Assembly: GCA_946887075.1 (NCBI GenBank)
Contig: CAMPKA010000025.1
Location: 1 to 38,038 of the forward strand
Source: an uncultured Salinimicrobium sp.
GTDB taxonomy: Bacteria > Bacteroidota > Bacteroidia > Flavobacteriales > Flavobacteriaceae
Direction of reading: 5' to 3'
Length of the DNA: 38,038 nt
Under the pieces are notes generated by a model. That model was not told where the DNA came from and did not search any database. It saw nothing but the letters and a program-made list of their open reading frames with translations. The translations under genes and the position numbers were made by a program. Shown one piece after another: positions 25,249 to 32,620 of the stretch. Position 1 is the stretch's first letter; every line of letters begins with the position of its first letter.

Positions 25249-26691
25249 TTAAAATTGGGATTGATCGGTAAAAAACTCGTCTTTGAATCCGATCAGATAA
25301 AGGCGGGACTGTGATCTGGTGACAGCGGTATAGAGCCAACGCAGGTAATCTCTGTCCACTCCGTTAGGGAGGTAGGGCTGCTCCACAAATACATGCTTCC
25401 ACTGCCCGCCCTGGGATTTATGGCAGGTCACGGCGTAGGAAAATTTGACCTGCAGCGCGTTGAAGAATCTGTTGTTCTTCACCTTGAGGAACTTCTTGTA
25501 TTTAGCCGTCTCGTCCTCATAGTCCTTCATTACCTCCTGATAAAGCCGGTTGGAATCTTCATAGTTAAGGGAGGGACTGTTACTGGTAAGGGTATCCAGT
25601 AGCACGACGGTGTTGATCGGTGCCATATTGGGGTAATCAACCATCTGAGCCCGAATCTCGGCAAAACGGAACCCATACAACTCCCTGATCGCATGGATCT
25701 CCAAAACCTTGATGATGTCCCCGTTGGCGATAAAACTCGCTTCGCTGCTGGACTTGATCCAGAAATAGTTGTTTTTGACCACCATAAGATAGTCGCCTGT
25801 GGAGATCTCCTCCTCCTGGAAAAGGATTCGGGAACGGATCTGCTGGTTATAGAGATTGGCCCTCTTGTTGGAGCGAACGATAATGGTGGTATCCTCATGA
25901 CCGAGTTCTCTGTAGGAATGTTCTATGGCTTCCATTATCTCATAGCCATCTGTAAGCCGCACCACATCCTTTTTGGCGGAAAGGTCAAAGCGGAAAGCAC
26001 TGAAAAACTCCTCCCGGATGGATTCCCTGATCCTTGTAGCATTGCGCAGGATATCACTCTCATGGCTCTGCCGTACCACCTCATCCAGTTCGATATGGTT
26101 TACTTCTTTCAGATACCCCCTGCGAAGATTCTCCTCGTCCAGGGCGGGACTTACCTCAAGCTTAACAGGTGGAAGCTGGGCTGTATCCCCGATGAGGATT
26201 AACTGACACCCCTGGCCGGAGTACACATACTGAATAAGGTCATCCAGGAGAGACCCGTTCTCGAACATTCCTGCATCACCATTGATATCGGGAATCATCG
26301 AAGCTTCGTCTACGATGAACGTGGTGTTCCTGTGCTTGTTGGGCTGCAGTACGAACTGGATCCCGGCACCGGATTTCTTTCTTGGAAAATAGATCTTCTT
26401 ATGAATGGTAAAGGCTTCCCTCCCGGAATATCCTGAGATCACCTTGGCGGCCCGACCAGTTGGGGCCATCAAGACCCCGGTCCTTCTCAGTTTGGAAAGG
26501 TTACGAACCAGGGCGCTTATAATCGTGGTCTTCCCCGTTCCTGCAAAGCCTTTCAGCAGAAAAATGGCGTCTTTGCCTCCTGTGACGAAGGTGGCCATTT
26601 GCTGTAGCGCTATATCCTGTTTTCGGGTTGCCTCAAATTGTAGATCTTTCAGTAACAGTTGATAAAAAGATGAAGCATTCATCAAATCCAT
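25249..26691 (-). CDS. RecD/Dda-like ATP-dependent DNA helicase (SF1)
   Basis: 480 residues from ATG 26691; an in-frame TTG two codons earlier and an ATG three codons later are alternatives. Walker A '[10 protein letters not shown]' (48-57), Walker B '[10 protein letters not shown]' (D128, E129), '[11 protein letters not shown]' (motif III), and C-terminal motifs '[12 protein letters not shown]' (about 420-431) and 'YTAVTRS' (454-460). It resembles the stand-alone RecD2/phage Dda group rather than RecBCD. The protein probably unwinds DNA at forks or during recombination. A -7 element lies 20 bases upstream, back to back with one for the plus-strand gene at 26807. Confidence 0.9.
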   Translation of the reverse strand: MDLMNASSFYQLLLKDLQFEATRKQDIALQQMATFVTGGKDAIFLLKGFAGTGKTTIISALVRNLSKLRRTGVLMAPTGRAAKVISGYSGREAFTIHKKIYFPRKKSGAGIQFVLQPNKHRNTTFIVDEASMIPDINGDAGMFENGSLLDDLIQYVYSGQGCQLILIGDTAQLPPVKLEVSPALDEENLRRGYLKEVNHIELDEVVRQSHESDILRNATRIRESIREEFFSAFRFDLSAKKDVVRLTDGYEIMEAIEHSYRELGHEDTTIIVRSNKRANLYNQQIRSRILFQEEEISTGDYLMVVKNNYFWIKSSSEASFIANGDIIKVLEIHAIRELYGFRFAEIRAQMVDYPNMAPINTVVLLDTLTSNSPSLNYEDSNRLYQEVMKDYEDETAKYKKFLKVKNNRFFNALQVKFSYAVTCHKSQGGQWKHVFVEQPYLPNGVDRDYLRWLYTAVTRSQSRLYLIGFKDEFFTDQSQF

Positions 26692-26710
26692 AAGCAATTT
26701 CCTCGGAAGC

Positions 26711-26718
26711 CAAAGATA
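26711..26718 (-). promoter_or_regulatory. -7 promoter element for the helicase-kdsB operon
   Basis: TATCTTTG on the minus strand, a perfect TAnnTTTG match. Transcription should begin about 13 bases before the ATG at 26691. It diverges from the element at 26764-26771. Confidence 0.6.
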
Positions 26719-26763
26719 CTAAGCTTTTTTTCGGAAGAAACTTTAACCAATAAAAAAAAATTG

Positions 26764-26771
26764 TAGATTTG
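26764..26771 (+). promoter_or_regulatory. -7 promoter element for the 26807 operon
   Basis: TAGATTTG, a perfect TAnnTTTG match, 35 bases before the ATG. A TTT/TTA run at 26742-26745 sits 18 bases upstream where the -33 TTG would be. Confidence 0.6.
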
Positions 26772-26806
26772 CGAGGTATACTTAAATAAAACCTAAACTG
26801 CACCGC

Positions 26807-27454
26807 ATGAAACTTGTCATTCAGTTAGTTCTTTGGATTGTTATTATCTTCTTAGGATACCTGATCTTTAACGCTATCTATGAACCGATCCAGTTCAACA
26901 AAGTAAAGGAGAAAAGGTACGCCAAGGTTATCGAGAACCTGCGGGATATCCGAAACGCAGAGATGGCATACAGGGAGGTGACAGGAAGGTTTACCGGCGA
27001 CTGGGATAGCCTGATCCGATTTATTGACACGGCTGAATTCACCCTTACCCAAAGAAGGGATACCACTGTTTTTGATGAGGAGTTTGCAAGAATCTACGGG
27101 GTAGACCGCTATAAAGAAATAGTCGTGATAGACACCCTGGGTTATGTTCCTGTTAAGGACTCCCTGTTTGAGGGCAATGAGTATACCACGATGATGAATG
27201 TACCCCTGGAAGGAGTGGATGCCAAGTTTGAACTCGATGCTGGTACGGTAATCAAGAACGAAACTGAGATTCCGGTATTTGAGGCCCGGATCGCGAAAGA
27301 GGTTATACTAGAGGACCAGGATGAACACCTGGTTAACCAGGAGGAGCAAGTGGTCTCTGTGGATGCGGTCAATGGTCCGTTCATCAGTGTCGGTTCCATG
27401 GAGGAAGTGAACACTAGCGGAAACTGGCCAAAAAGATATGGGGACGCTGAGTAA
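26807..27454 (+). CDS. Membrane-anchored conserved protein of unknown function
   Basis: 215 residues. A single hydrophobic helix at about 5-24 anchors the protein, most likely with the rest outside the cytoplasm. A long amphipathic stretch follows ('KVKEKRYAKVIENLRDIRNA') and then 'YREVTGRFTGDWDSLIRFID'. The hydrophobic N-terminus running into an extended helix and 'fall-in' sequence about synthesis of small units recalls pilin-like proteins, but there is no prepilin cleavage motif (G/A before F-x4-E), so I do not call it that. The rest is acidic. The gene overlaps DUF3822 by 17 bases, and rsmD follows, a compact three-gene operon. I do not know its function. Confidence 0.8.
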   Translation: MKLVIQLVLWIVIIFLGYLIFNAIYEPIQFNKVKEKRYAKVIENLRDIRNAEMAYREVTGRFTGDWDSLIRFIDTAEFTLTQRRDTTVFDEEFARIYGVDRYKEIVVIDTLGYVPVKDSLFEGNEYTTMMNVPLEGVDAKFELDAGTVIKNETEIPVFEARIAKEVILEDQDEHLVNQEEQVVSVDAVNGPFISVGSMEEVNTSGNWPKRYGDAE

Positions 27455-28265
27455 GGCAGAAGATACCACTGATATAAAATTGTCCATTCAGATCAGCCTG
27501 AATGGACTTTCTTTTTGTGCCCTCTCCCCAGAGACCAGAAGGATCCTGTTTTTCCGGGATATCCCCTTCTCCAGAAGACTCAATCCCTCTGAGGTACTGC
27601 AGCAGATCGAGAAGGTCTACCACCAGGAGACCTTTCTACAGGAGGCACAACCCGAGGTAAAGCTCCTCTACTCCACTGAACTGTATTCGCTGGTACCACA
27701 GGATTTTTTCGCAGAGGATCAGGCTCTGGATTACCTGAAGTTCAACACGCGTATTTTGGAAAATGATTTTGCTGCCCATGACCAGCTTGAATCCCGCGGC
27801 ATCATCAACGTCCATATACCCTTTGCCAATATCAACAACTATTTCTTTGACAAGTACGGTGAATTCGAATACAGGCATTGTGTAAGCCTGCTGATTGAGA
27901 ACCTGTCTCACGATACAGAAAGCCACCAGGAACCAATTGTATATCTCCATTGTTATACCGGAGGTTACGACCTGCTGGTCTTCAGAAAGAATCAACTGGA
28001 ACTGGCCAACTCCTTCAGATGTAACACGAAAGAGGATTTCATCTATTACCTGCTGTTCACAGCTGAGCAACTCAAGCTGGATCCTGATCGTTTTGAACTG
28101 GTTCTCCTCGGAAAGATCCGGGAGAATTCGGATTTCTACAACATGGCCTACACCTACATTAGGAACATCCGCTTTTTGGAAACCTCCTTCGGGTATATCT
28201 TCAGCCAGGAAGGTGACCTTCCCAAAGGCTATATGTATTACACGCTGTTTAAATCCCTCGAATGA
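27438..28265 (+). CDS. DUF3822 family protein
   Basis: 275 residues. The sequence matches my memory of DUF3822, a Bacteroidota family with an actin-like (ASKHA) ATPase fold ('LSIQISLNGLSFCALSPETR' near the start, 'GIINVHIPFANINNYFFDKY', 'YLHCYTGGYDLLVFRKNQLE'). No signal peptide; cytosolic. The usual strong phosphate-binding glycine motifs of actin-like ATPases are not obvious, so activity is open. The start overlaps the upstream membrane protein by 17 bases, and the stop overlaps the rsmD ATG (ATGA). A direct role with the membrane-anchored neighbour, as in PilM-type complexes, is inference only. Confidence 0.82.
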   Translation: MGTLSKAEDTTDIKLSIQISLNGLSFCALSPETRRILFFRDIPFSRRLNPSEVLQQIEKVYHQETFLQEAQPEVKLLYSTELYSLVPQDFFAEDQALDYLKFNTRILENDFAAHDQLESRGIINVHIPFANINNYFFDKYGEFEYRHCVSLLIENLSHDTESHQEPIVYLHCYTGGYDLLVFRKNQLELANSFRCNTKEDFIYYLLFTAEQLKLDPDRFELVLLGKIRENSDFYNMAYTYIRNIRFLETSFGYIFSQEGDLPKGYMYYTLFKSLE

Positions 28266-28804
28266 GAATAGTCTCCGGTATCCATAAGGGAAAGAGAATC
28301 ACTGCTCCCAAAAGACTTCCTGTACGGCCAACTACGGATTTTGCCAAGGAAGCGCTTTTCAATATCCTGAACAACCACTATCATTTTTCCGCCCTCAAAG
28401 TCATCGATCTCTTCAGCGGAACCGGGAATATCACCTATGAATTTGCCTCCAGGGGAGCCGTGGAGATCACCGCAGTCGATGCCCATCTGGAATGCATCCG
28501 GTTTATCAATAAGATCAGCCAGGAACTTGACCTGCCTGTAAAAACGGTCAGGAGCGATGTCTTCAAATTTCTTTCATCGGCGCGGATAAAGGCCCATATC
28601 ATCTTCGCGGATCCCCCGTATAACTTTAGCCTTGAGCTGCTTCGGCGCATCGTCGAGATCAGCTTTGAAAGGGATTTACTCGAGGAAGGGGGTCAGCTTA
28701 TAATTGAACATTCCAAGAAACTGGATCTCTCGGGATTACCCCGGTTCACACAGATGCGCAAGTACGGGAATTCCGTCTTCAGTTTTTTCGAAAGCACAAC
28801 ATAA
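28262..28804 (+). CDS. rsmD: 16S rRNA (guanine-N2)-methyltransferase RsmD
   Basis: 180 residues, usual length. 'RPTTDFAKEALFNI' (22-35), the SAM-binding loop 'DLFSGTGN' (49-56), and the catalytic 'DPPY' (117-120), with 'IIEHSKKLDL' in the C-terminal half. It methylates G966 of 16S rRNA using S-adenosylmethionine during 30S assembly. Translation is likely coupled to DUF3822 (ATGA overlap). Its TAA stop (28802-28804) merges with the A-run that is, on the other strand, the U-tract ending rnpB, so the two transcripts converge without a gap. Confidence 0.95.
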   Translation: MRIVSGIHKGKRITAPKRLPVRPTTDFAKEALFNILNNHYHFSALKVIDLFSGTGNITYEFASRGAVEITAVDAHLECIRFINKISQELDLPVKTVRSDVFKFLSSARIKAHIIFADPPYNFSLELLRRIVEISFERDLLEEGGQLIIEHSKKLDLSGLPRFTQMRKYGNSVFSFFESTT

Positions 28805-28817
28805 AAAAAAGCAGGCC
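28803..28817 (-). terminator. rnpB terminator (P1 3' arm plus U-tract)
   Basis: On the minus strand, GGCCTGC is followed by eight or more T. The stem partner is the 5' end of rnpB itself (P1). The T-run overlaps the rsmD stop codon on the other strand. Confidence 0.6.
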
Positions 28818-29127
28818 TGTAAGCCGGATTCTGTCTCCCGGTAATTCACCGGGATCCTTATCATTTATCTGAGATACCTGTTACCAGGCACCTTTAGCTG
28901 CCTACCCTCCGGCAACGGACGGGCCGTCCTTAAATACCGGTATACTTGGCATTGCACCGCATAGAGTTTACCTGATTTCACTACAGCATTACCTGTACAT
29001 CCTTTCTGTTGCACTGGTCCTGATCCCAAAAAATGGAACCGGTGGGTGTTACCCACTATGCTGCCCTGTGGTGTCCGGACTTTCCTCCACCCGTCAAACA
29101 ACGAGCAGCGATAAGGCGGCCTGCTTT
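28809..29127 (-). ncRNA. rnpB: RNase P RNA (bacterial class A)
   Basis: Read on the minus strand. The 5' end AAGCAGGCC pairs with the 3' end GGCCTGCTT as helix P1. Conserved elements: GAGGAAAGTCCGGAC near the 5' side, AGATAAATGATAAGGATCCC (P4-adjacent region) and ACAGAATCCGGCTTAC near the 3' end. Length about 319, fitting bacterial RNase P RNA. It is the catalytic part of the enzyme that matures tRNA 5' ends. The -7 element lies at 29133-29140 and the 3' end runs into a U-tract (28803-28810). Confidence 0.97.
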
Positions 29128-29132
29128 AACGA

Positions 29133-29140
29133 CAAAGATA
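29133..29140 (-). promoter_or_regulatory. -7 promoter element for rnpB
   Basis: TATCTTTG on the minus strand, perfect TAnnTTTG. It ends 5 bases before the inferred rnpB 5' end at 29127, the right distance for transcription start of a stable RNA, which supports both calls. Confidence 0.7.
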
Positions 29141-29285
29141 GGCAAAATGGTTCCTATAAAGCCTACGCCTGATTAGGAAGAAAAATCCGATGTTCTTTAT
29201 TCCCCACACGCGAAAGGATCACCGGCTTTTGTATCTTCAATGCATAAAAAGGAGCGGTTTCATCCCCACTTCAGAATTCTATTTT

Positions 29286-29293
29286 TATATTTG
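29286..29293 (+). promoter_or_regulatory. -7 promoter element for dnaX-miaE
   Basis: TATATTTG, perfect TAnnTTTG, 17 bases before the dnaX start. Confidence 0.6.
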
Positions 29294-29310
29294 TTCCTTA
29301 AGCAATTCTG

Positions 29311-31137
29311 ATGGAGCATTTTGTAGTATCGGCACGAAAATACCGCCCCACCACCTTCAAGGATGTGGTTGGCCAGCAGGCCATCACCAATACGCTCCTC
29401 AATGCGATTGAACACAACCACCTGGCCCAGGCGTTGTTATTCACCGGTCCCCGGGGGGTCGGAAAAACCACCTGTGCACGGATCCTGGCAAAGAAGATCA
29501 ACCAAAAGGAAACAGCGGATCCGGATGAGGATTTCGCCTTTAACATCTTTGAACTTGATGCCGCTTCCAACAACTCGGTCGATGATATTCGAAATCTTAT
29601 CGACCAGGTCCGGATCCCTCCTCAGACCGGAAAGTACAAGGTATATATTATCGACGAGGTCCATATGCTGTCACAGGCAGCCTTCAATGCCTTCTTAAAG
29701 ACCCTCGAAGAACCTCCACGTCATGCCATCTTTATCCTGGCCACCACGGAAAAGCACAAGATCATCCCGACCATTCTCTCCAGGTGCCAGATCTTCGATT
29801 TCAAAAGAATTACGGTTCAGGACGTCAAGGAATATCTGGCCTACATCGCCAGGCAGGAAGGCGTCAGTGCAGAGGACGATGCACTACACATCATTGCCCA
29901 AAAGGCTGATGGCGCCATGCGGGATGCGCTTTCCATCTATGACAGGGTCGTGAGCTTCAGCGGAAAGGAGCTAACCCGGCAGGCGGTTACGGAAAACCTG
30001 AACGTTCTGGACTACGACACCTACCTGACGGCTACGGATCTGATCCTTAAAAACAACATTCCCCAGCTCCTGCTCCTGTTCAACGAGGTCCTTGCCCAGG
30101 GCTTTGACGGCCATCACTTTATCGCAGGACTCGCCTCCCATTTCCGGGATCTTCTGGTATGCCGGGATCCCAATACTGTCGGTCTCCTGGAGGTAGGAGA
30201 GAACACCAAAACGCTGTATTATGAACAGGCCCGCCAGACGGATATGCCTTTTCTTCTTCGCGCGATCGAACTGGCCAATGAATGTGATCTGCAGTATAAG
30301 ACCTCCAGGAATCAGCGCCTGCTCGTAGAACTCTGTCTGATGCAGCTCGCCTCGATCAATTTCGAAGCGGAAAAAAAAAATGACCAACCCGATATAATTC
30401 CACCTTCTTACTTTTCCAGGGAGGCGAATCCGGTTCCGGCTCCTGCCTTACGGCTTTCTAAGAAGCAAAAGGAGGTCATCACCGGCAATGAGCATCCCGG
30501 AGAATCCTCTGCCCCTCCCCCCGCAACGCAGCTTCCCAAGGAACCCGAAGGAAGGGAAAGAAACTGCGATCCCGAAACCGAGAGCCTGGAGAACCGGGAG
30601 ACATCCAGACCTGAGGCAAAGGACGATCCGGTACCACGGGAAACCACAGAGAAGCTCAGTTCCCCCTCCGTAAAGGAGAAACCGGTTTCCGGCCTTTCCC
30701 TGAAGAGCATCAGGAAGAAAAGAGAGATGGAAGCCATCAAAAAGGAAGCCGATGCAGACAAAGAGGTGGTCCGCAATGGGAAATTTACCGAAGACCAGAT
30801 GCAGGCAGCCTGGGAAGAATTCGCAGGTGAGCAGAACGAAAAGGGAGAAAAGATCCTCGCTTCTATCATGAGGACGGATACCCCGGCCCTGCAGGGCAAA
30901 CAGATTTGGATCGAACTTCCGAACGAAACGATGAAACTCGAGCTGGAAAAGGTGCAGTATTCCCTGATGTCATACCTGAAGGAGAAGCTTCAGAATACAC
31001 AGATCGAGCTCAAAATAGAGGTAAACGAAAAGGCTGAGAAGCGCTATGCCTTTACCCCTGAAGAAAAATATGAAAAACTGAAGGAGAAGAACCCGCTGCT
31101 GGATAAGTTGCGCTCTGCCTTCGATCTTGAGATCTGA
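29311..31137 (+). CDS. dnaX: DNA polymerase III subunits gamma/tau
   Basis: 608 residues. AAA+ clamp-loader ATPase: 'YRPTTFKDVVGQQAI' (11-25), Walker A 'GPRGVGKTT' (46-54), Walker B 'DEVHML' (115-120), and the sensor/SRC motif 'LSRCQ' (156-160). The zinc-binding four-cysteine module that normally follows Walker A is missing ('AKKINQKETADPDEDFAFN'), as I recall for flavobacterial homologues. Residues about 360-500 are a low-complexity charged region, Pro and Glu rich, and the last about 110 residues form the tau-type domain. It loads the sliding clamp. I see no programmed frameshift site giving the short gamma form. miaE starts 3 bases after the stop. Confidence 0.96.
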   Translation: MEHFVVSARKYRPTTFKDVVGQQAITNTLLNAIEHNHLAQALLFTGPRGVGKTTCARILAKKINQKETADPDEDFAFNIFELDAASNNSVDDIRNLIDQVRIPPQTGKYKVYIIDEVHMLSQAAFNAFLKTLEEPPRHAIFILATTEKHKIIPTILSRCQIFDFKRITVQDVKEYLAYIARQEGVSAEDDALHIIAQKADGAMRDALSIYDRVVSFSGKELTRQAVTENLNVLDYDTYLTATDLILKNNIPQLLLLFNEVLAQGFDGHHFIAGLASHFRDLLVCRDPNTVGLLEVGENTKTLYYEQARQTDMPFLLRAIELANECDLQYKTSRNQRLLVELCLMQLASINFEAEKKNDQPDIIPPSYFSREANPVPAPALRLSKKQKEVITGNEHPGESSAPPPATQLPKEPEGRERNCDPETESLENRETSRPEAKDDPVPRETTEKLSSPSVKEKPVSGLSLKSIRKKREMEAIKKEADADKEVVRNGKFTEDQMQAAWEEFAGEQNEKGEKILASIMRTDTPALQGKQIWIELPNETMKLELEKVQYSLMSYLKEKLQNTQIELKIEVNEKAEKRYAFTPEEKYEKLKEKNPLLDKLRSAFDLEI

Positions 31138-31140
31138 AAG

Positions 31141-31722
31141 ATGTTAGGACTAAAGCTGCCCACCGACCCGAGATGGGTCAATATCGTTGAGAAGAATATC
31201 GGTGAAATCCTCACTGACCACGCCTTCTGTGAGCAAAAGGCGGCTTCTACAGCCATTTCCCTTATCGTGACCTATCCGGAATATTCTGACCTGGTAACGG
31301 CCATGACCGCCCTGGCAAGGGAAGAAATGGGACATTTCAGAATGGTACACGACAGGATTCTTCAAAAAGGCCTGGTGCTTGGCCGTGACCGCCGGGACGA
31401 ATATGTCGTCCGGCTGATGACCTTCTTTCCCAAAGGCGGCAGCAGGCTTGACAATCTCATTCACCGGCTGCTTTATGCGGCATTGATAGAGGCCAGAAGC
31501 TGCGAAAGGTTCAGGTTGCTCTCAGAAAACCTGGAGGATCGGGACCTGGCGGAATTCTACAGGAGCCTAATGGCCAGTGAAGCCAATCATTACACGATGT
31601 TCCTGAATTTTGCGAGACAATACGGAGACCGTAAAACAGTAGACCAAAAATGGCAGGATCTGCTTCATTTCGAGGCTGAAATCATGAAGGATCTTGGTAA
31701 GTCAGAGACTATGCACGGCTGA
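31141..31722 (+). CDS. miaE: tRNA-(ms2io6A37) hydroxylase MiaE
   Basis: 193 residues. A non-haem di-iron hydroxylase of the ferritin-like type: 'FCEQKAAST' (E31), 'REEMGHFRM' (E62, H65), 'EARSCERF' (E117, E122) and 'SEANHY' (E147, H150), supplying the usual two-iron ligand set. It hydroxylates the isopentenyl group of ms2i6A at tRNA position 37, after MiaA and MiaB. Those genes are not in the window. It follows dnaX by 3 bases and overlaps the convergent ppx gene by 14 bases at the 3' ends. Confidence 0.9.
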   Translation: MLGLKLPTDPRWVNIVEKNIGEILTDHAFCEQKAASTAISLIVTYPEYSDLVTAMTALAREEMGHFRMVHDRILQKGLVLGRDRRDEYVVRLMTFFPKGGSRLDNLIHRLLYAALIEARSCERFRLLSENLEDRDLAEFYRSLMASEANHYTMFLNFARQYGDRKTVDQKWQDLLHFEAEIMKDLGKSETMHG

Positions 31723-32620
31723 TGGTTTCCTCGAGGGACTCCTGATAAAGAGATTTGATGATCCCGTCAGCTAGTCCAATTTTGGGCACATAGATCCTCC
31801 TGGCCCGAGTCCACTTCATTGCGGAGAGATAAATTTTTGCAGCTGGAATAATGACATCAGCCCGATCAGCGTTCAGGTTAAGTTCCGTGATACGCTCCTC
31901 GTAAGTCAGGGACTGGAGCAACTGGTAGTAGGAGCTGAGATAGAGAAAGTTCAAAGGCTTTCCATTTGCCTTACCACTGCTCTTGAAGATATTGTTGATG
32001 TTTCCCCCGGATCCGATCAGATCAATTCTCGTATAGCCCCGGGTTTCCGATCTTACCCAGGCTTCCACTTCCTCCCATACCGCGTCGGACACCATGTTCT
32101 CCAGCAGTCGCACAGTACCCAGTTTAAAGGATTTTGAAGCCACTGTATGCCCCTTGGAATACAGGGTAAATTCTGTACTTCCTCCCCCAACGTCAACATA
32201 AAGATAGGTTTTGTCTGATTGAACCAGCGCATGCAGGTCGGTCGCTGCAATTATGGCCGCCTCATCCTTTCCGTCTATGATGTGGACCCTGATTCCCGTC
32301 TTTTCTCTGATGCTCCTGGCAATCTCGCTTCCATTCTCTGCCTCACGCATGGCAGAGGTGGCACAAGCTTTAAATCGCTCTACTTTATGCGATCGCATAA
32401 GCAGCTTGAAGGCCTGCATCGTATCACACATTCTGTTCAGGTTCTCCGTGGAAATCCGTTTTTGAAGGAAAACATCAGCTCCCAATCTTATCGGAACACG
32501 CACCAGGGAAGTCTTTTTGAACAGCGCTTCCCTACCTTGCTGTTCCGTAATTGTCATGATCAAGAGTCGGACGGCGTTAGACCCGATATCTATTGCTGCA
32601 AATTTCCTTTGGTTGATCAA
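31709..32620 (-). CDS. ppx: Exopolyphosphatase/GppA-type phosphatase
   Basis: 303 residues, the short two-domain form without the C-terminal HD domain of E. coli PPX. ASKHA-fold motifs: 'AAIDIGSNAVRLL' (8-20), the catalytic glutamate E120 in 'IIDGKDEAAIIA', 'YVDVGGGSTEF' (141-151) and 'IGSGGNINNI'. It splits phosphate from the ends of polyphosphate or pppGpp; the ppk neighbour supports polyphosphate. The start overlaps the ppk stop by 4 bases (ATGA). Its 3' end overlaps miaE. Confidence 0.93.
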   Translation of the reverse strand: MINQRKFAAIDIGSNAVRLLIMTITEQQGREALFKKTSLVRVPIRLGADVFLQKRISTENLNRMCDTMQAFKLLMRSHKVERFKACATSAMREAENGSEIARSIREKTGIRVHIIDGKDEAAIIAATDLHALVQSDKTYLYVDVGGGSTEFTLYSKGHTVASKSFKLGTVRLLENMVSDAVWEEVEAWVRSETRGYTRIDLIGSGGNINNIFKSSGKANGKPLNFLYLSSYYQLLQSLTYEERITELNLNADRADVIIPAAKIYLSAMKWTRARRIYVPKIGLADGIIKSLYQESLEETISRA

